DNA from: a bacterium | Lineage (GTDB): Bacteria > Patescibacteriota > Gracilibacteria > BD1-5 > UBA6164 | Length of the DNA stretch: 64,000 bases | Assembly: GCA_024635475.1 (NCBI GenBank) | Contig: JAGXIW010000004.1 | Coordinates: 60,923-124,922 of the forward strand | Direction of reading: 5' to 3' | In this document: positions 62,535 to 64,000 of the stretch, in pieces | Layout of the letters: every line of letters begins with the position of its first letter | Position numbering within the stretch: the stretch's first letter is position 1 | Made by a program: the position numbers and the translations under genes | Notes under the pieces: model-generated | What the model was told of the DNA's origin: nothing | Seen by the model: the letters and a program-made list of their open reading frames with translations, nothing else | Databases searched by the model: none

Positions 62535-64000
62535 ATGATTAATACATATTTCAAAGCTAAATATTATTTAGCAAGTGTACTATTATTTTCTCTATTGTGA
62601 ATCACTAGATTGCTAGCAGTTGATAGTTTAAGTTTATCAACAACAGATATAGATGATACAATCGTATGATGAACAACAGTAGCAACCATTACTTGAAATA
62701 ATGCAAGTTGAGCTACTGTTTTTTCTATGCCTTGTACCACTTCTTGAGTAGATGATTCTAAATTTAGTATAGGGTGACTATGAAGTGATGAACTTGTAAT
62801 AAATGAAGATCCAGATTACCATACCCAAAGTTCTTATAATATATGTATAAGAGCTGTTGATGATGAATGAACTTATGAGGAGAATTTTACTTTGACAGTT
62901 TCCGATATGACTGTCCCTGAGTTTGATTCTGTAACAGTATCTTCAAATAATTCTAATTCTTGAGCTTTTGCAAAAGAGTGAGATATAATTACTTTTTCGG
63001 TGAATTTGATTAATCCAGATACAAGTTGAATTTTAAATACTTTAACTTTTGATTTATGAATTGATGTTGGTAATATATTGAACTTAGATCAAAATGCATT
63101 AGCTTTAAATTCACATACAAAAAATTACACAATTTCTGCAGGTCAAAGTTGAACTTTAGATATAATTGATTTAGTATTTACTGATGACATTTTAAATGTA
63201 TTATCATGATTTACTTCACCATATTTACTAACTTTAAATATAATAGTTGATACAAGTGCACCTCTTATTTCATTTAGTGATGATGTATCTGCTAGTTCAA
63301 ATTTAACAGATGATATAAATATAGTAGTTTCAGATGATTATATAGATCCGTCTGGTTTATATTATGGTTTTTCATTTGATAATATTTGTGATTGAACAGA
63401 CACTTATGATCAAGCTTTTATTTCTTGAAATACTTTTACAATAAATGATACCCTAAATAATGGAAAATATATTTGTGTTAAAGCTTTTGATTATGCATGA
63501 AATGTTACTTATTTATCTTCATTAAATGCACTAAACATTACAACAGCCTGAATTGATTTATCAGGAACTTGAATAAATGAAAATGTTTGAGTTTGATATT
63601 CTGTTTGAGATTTTTCAACAATTCCTTCAACTTGAACTACTTTTATTTATGATTTTGTAGTTTGAAATTGAGATACAGATAATGGAAGTTTTACTATTAG
63701 TTGAGCAACTTTAGTAGCTCAATTTGATCCAAACTATGAACAAAAATCTACATATAATATTAGAATTAGTAGCACGGATGAAAATCTAACAGTAATAGAA
63801 GATGAATTTATTATAAATATTAATGATGTAAATTTATCACCAACAGATATAACTTTAAGTGGAAGTACAATAGATGAAAATCTTGCAATTTGAACAATAA
63901 TTTGAGATTTAACTTGAACTGATGATTGAGAAGATAATGGGACATTGACTTATTCTATGACTTGTAGTACTTGATGAGTAGATGATAGTAATTTTACTCT
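62535..64000 (+). CDS. Very large cadherin-like surface protein (5' part)
   Basis: At least 488 residues, open at the window end. A signal-type N-terminus (YYLASVLLFSLLGITRLLA) is followed by Ser/Thr/Asp/Gly-rich tandem beta domains. Repeated blocks such as D-I-D-D-T-I-V-G-G-T-T-V, YSMPCTTSGVDDSKF-like FSMPCTTSGVDDSKF, ICIRAVDDEGTYEENFTLTV and DITLSGSTIDENLAIGTIIG match cadherin/Ca-dependent repeat domains used in adhesion. The C-T-(T/S)-x-G-V-D-D-S-x-F motif recurs near both ends of the visible part. It probably mediates contact with another cell. Codon use is like that of its neighbours. Confidence 0.83.

Overview
Organism. The window is AT-rich bacterial DNA in which every conserved gene is broken by in-frame TGA under the standard code. 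The genes become full length when TGA is read as glycine (translation table 25) and only TAA/TAG stop. TGA falls on invariant glycines, for example the NADFDGD loop of RpoC, the GPGGL segment of RpoB and the DxxG switch of HflX. This points to the Patescibacteria/CPR lineages Absconditabacteria (SR1) or Gracilibacteria. A second signal favours Absconditabacteria: the rare codon CGG sits where tryptophan is expected (the WCPGCG motif of a 2-oxoacid:ferredoxin oxidoreductase beta subunit, the I-S-W-V-D start of an acyltransferase, propeller repeats that elsewhere carry TGG). Arginine is otherwise written AGA or CGT. All coordinates below use TGA = Gly, and CGG is read as Trp where this is stated.

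Layout. 1-7.4 kb: a broken hypothetical gene, a repeat-built hypothetical, an MFS transporter, two membrane or coiled-coil proteins, and the GTPase EngB. 7.4-14.3 kb: Tex, an AbiE-type toxin-antitoxin pair, an MGMT-like protein, a methyltransferase, an acyltransferase and HflX. 14.3-19.2 kb: a nested inverted-repeat element, a SixA-like phosphatase, a 1004-residue secreted beta-propeller protein and tRNA-His with a damaged copy beside it. 19.2-25.1 kb: translation genes (rpsA, rpsB, tsf, tRNA-Trp), dnaJ and a phospholipase D-like protein. 25.2-31.9 kb: an unrecognised 912-residue exported protein and the two subunits of a 2-oxoacid:ferredoxin oxidoreductase, separated by two unrelated genes. 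31.9-34.5 kb, minus strand: mltG, alr and a membrane protein (peptidoglycan synthesis). 35.3-43 kb: rpoB and rpoC. 43-54.6 kb: small membrane proteins, a HIT protein, a solute-binding protein, HemW, a large exported protein with an embedded pilin-like domain, an HPF-like protein, gatB and a polytopic membrane protein. 54.7-64 kb: another copy of the repeat element, a degenerate AAA ATPase, relA/spoT, rpsO, a secreted coiled-coil protein, an amidase-SpoIID fusion and the start of a very large surface protein that runs off the window.

How it fits together. The core is housekeeping: transcription, translation, stringent response, peptidoglycan remodelling and radical-SAM chemistry. Around it lies a large share of exported or membrane proteins without clear homologues, as expected for a small host-associated or epibiotic CPR cell. 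Genes are tightly packed, many start codons follow an A/T-only leader without a visible Shine-Dalgarno sequence, and most transcription units end in clear hairpin-plus-T-run terminators. No CRISPR array, transposase gene or prophage was seen. The most notable content is the double codon reassignment, the dispersed nested-palindrome element, and an AbiE toxin-antitoxin pair that appears to sit between two copies of a neighbour's 5' end.
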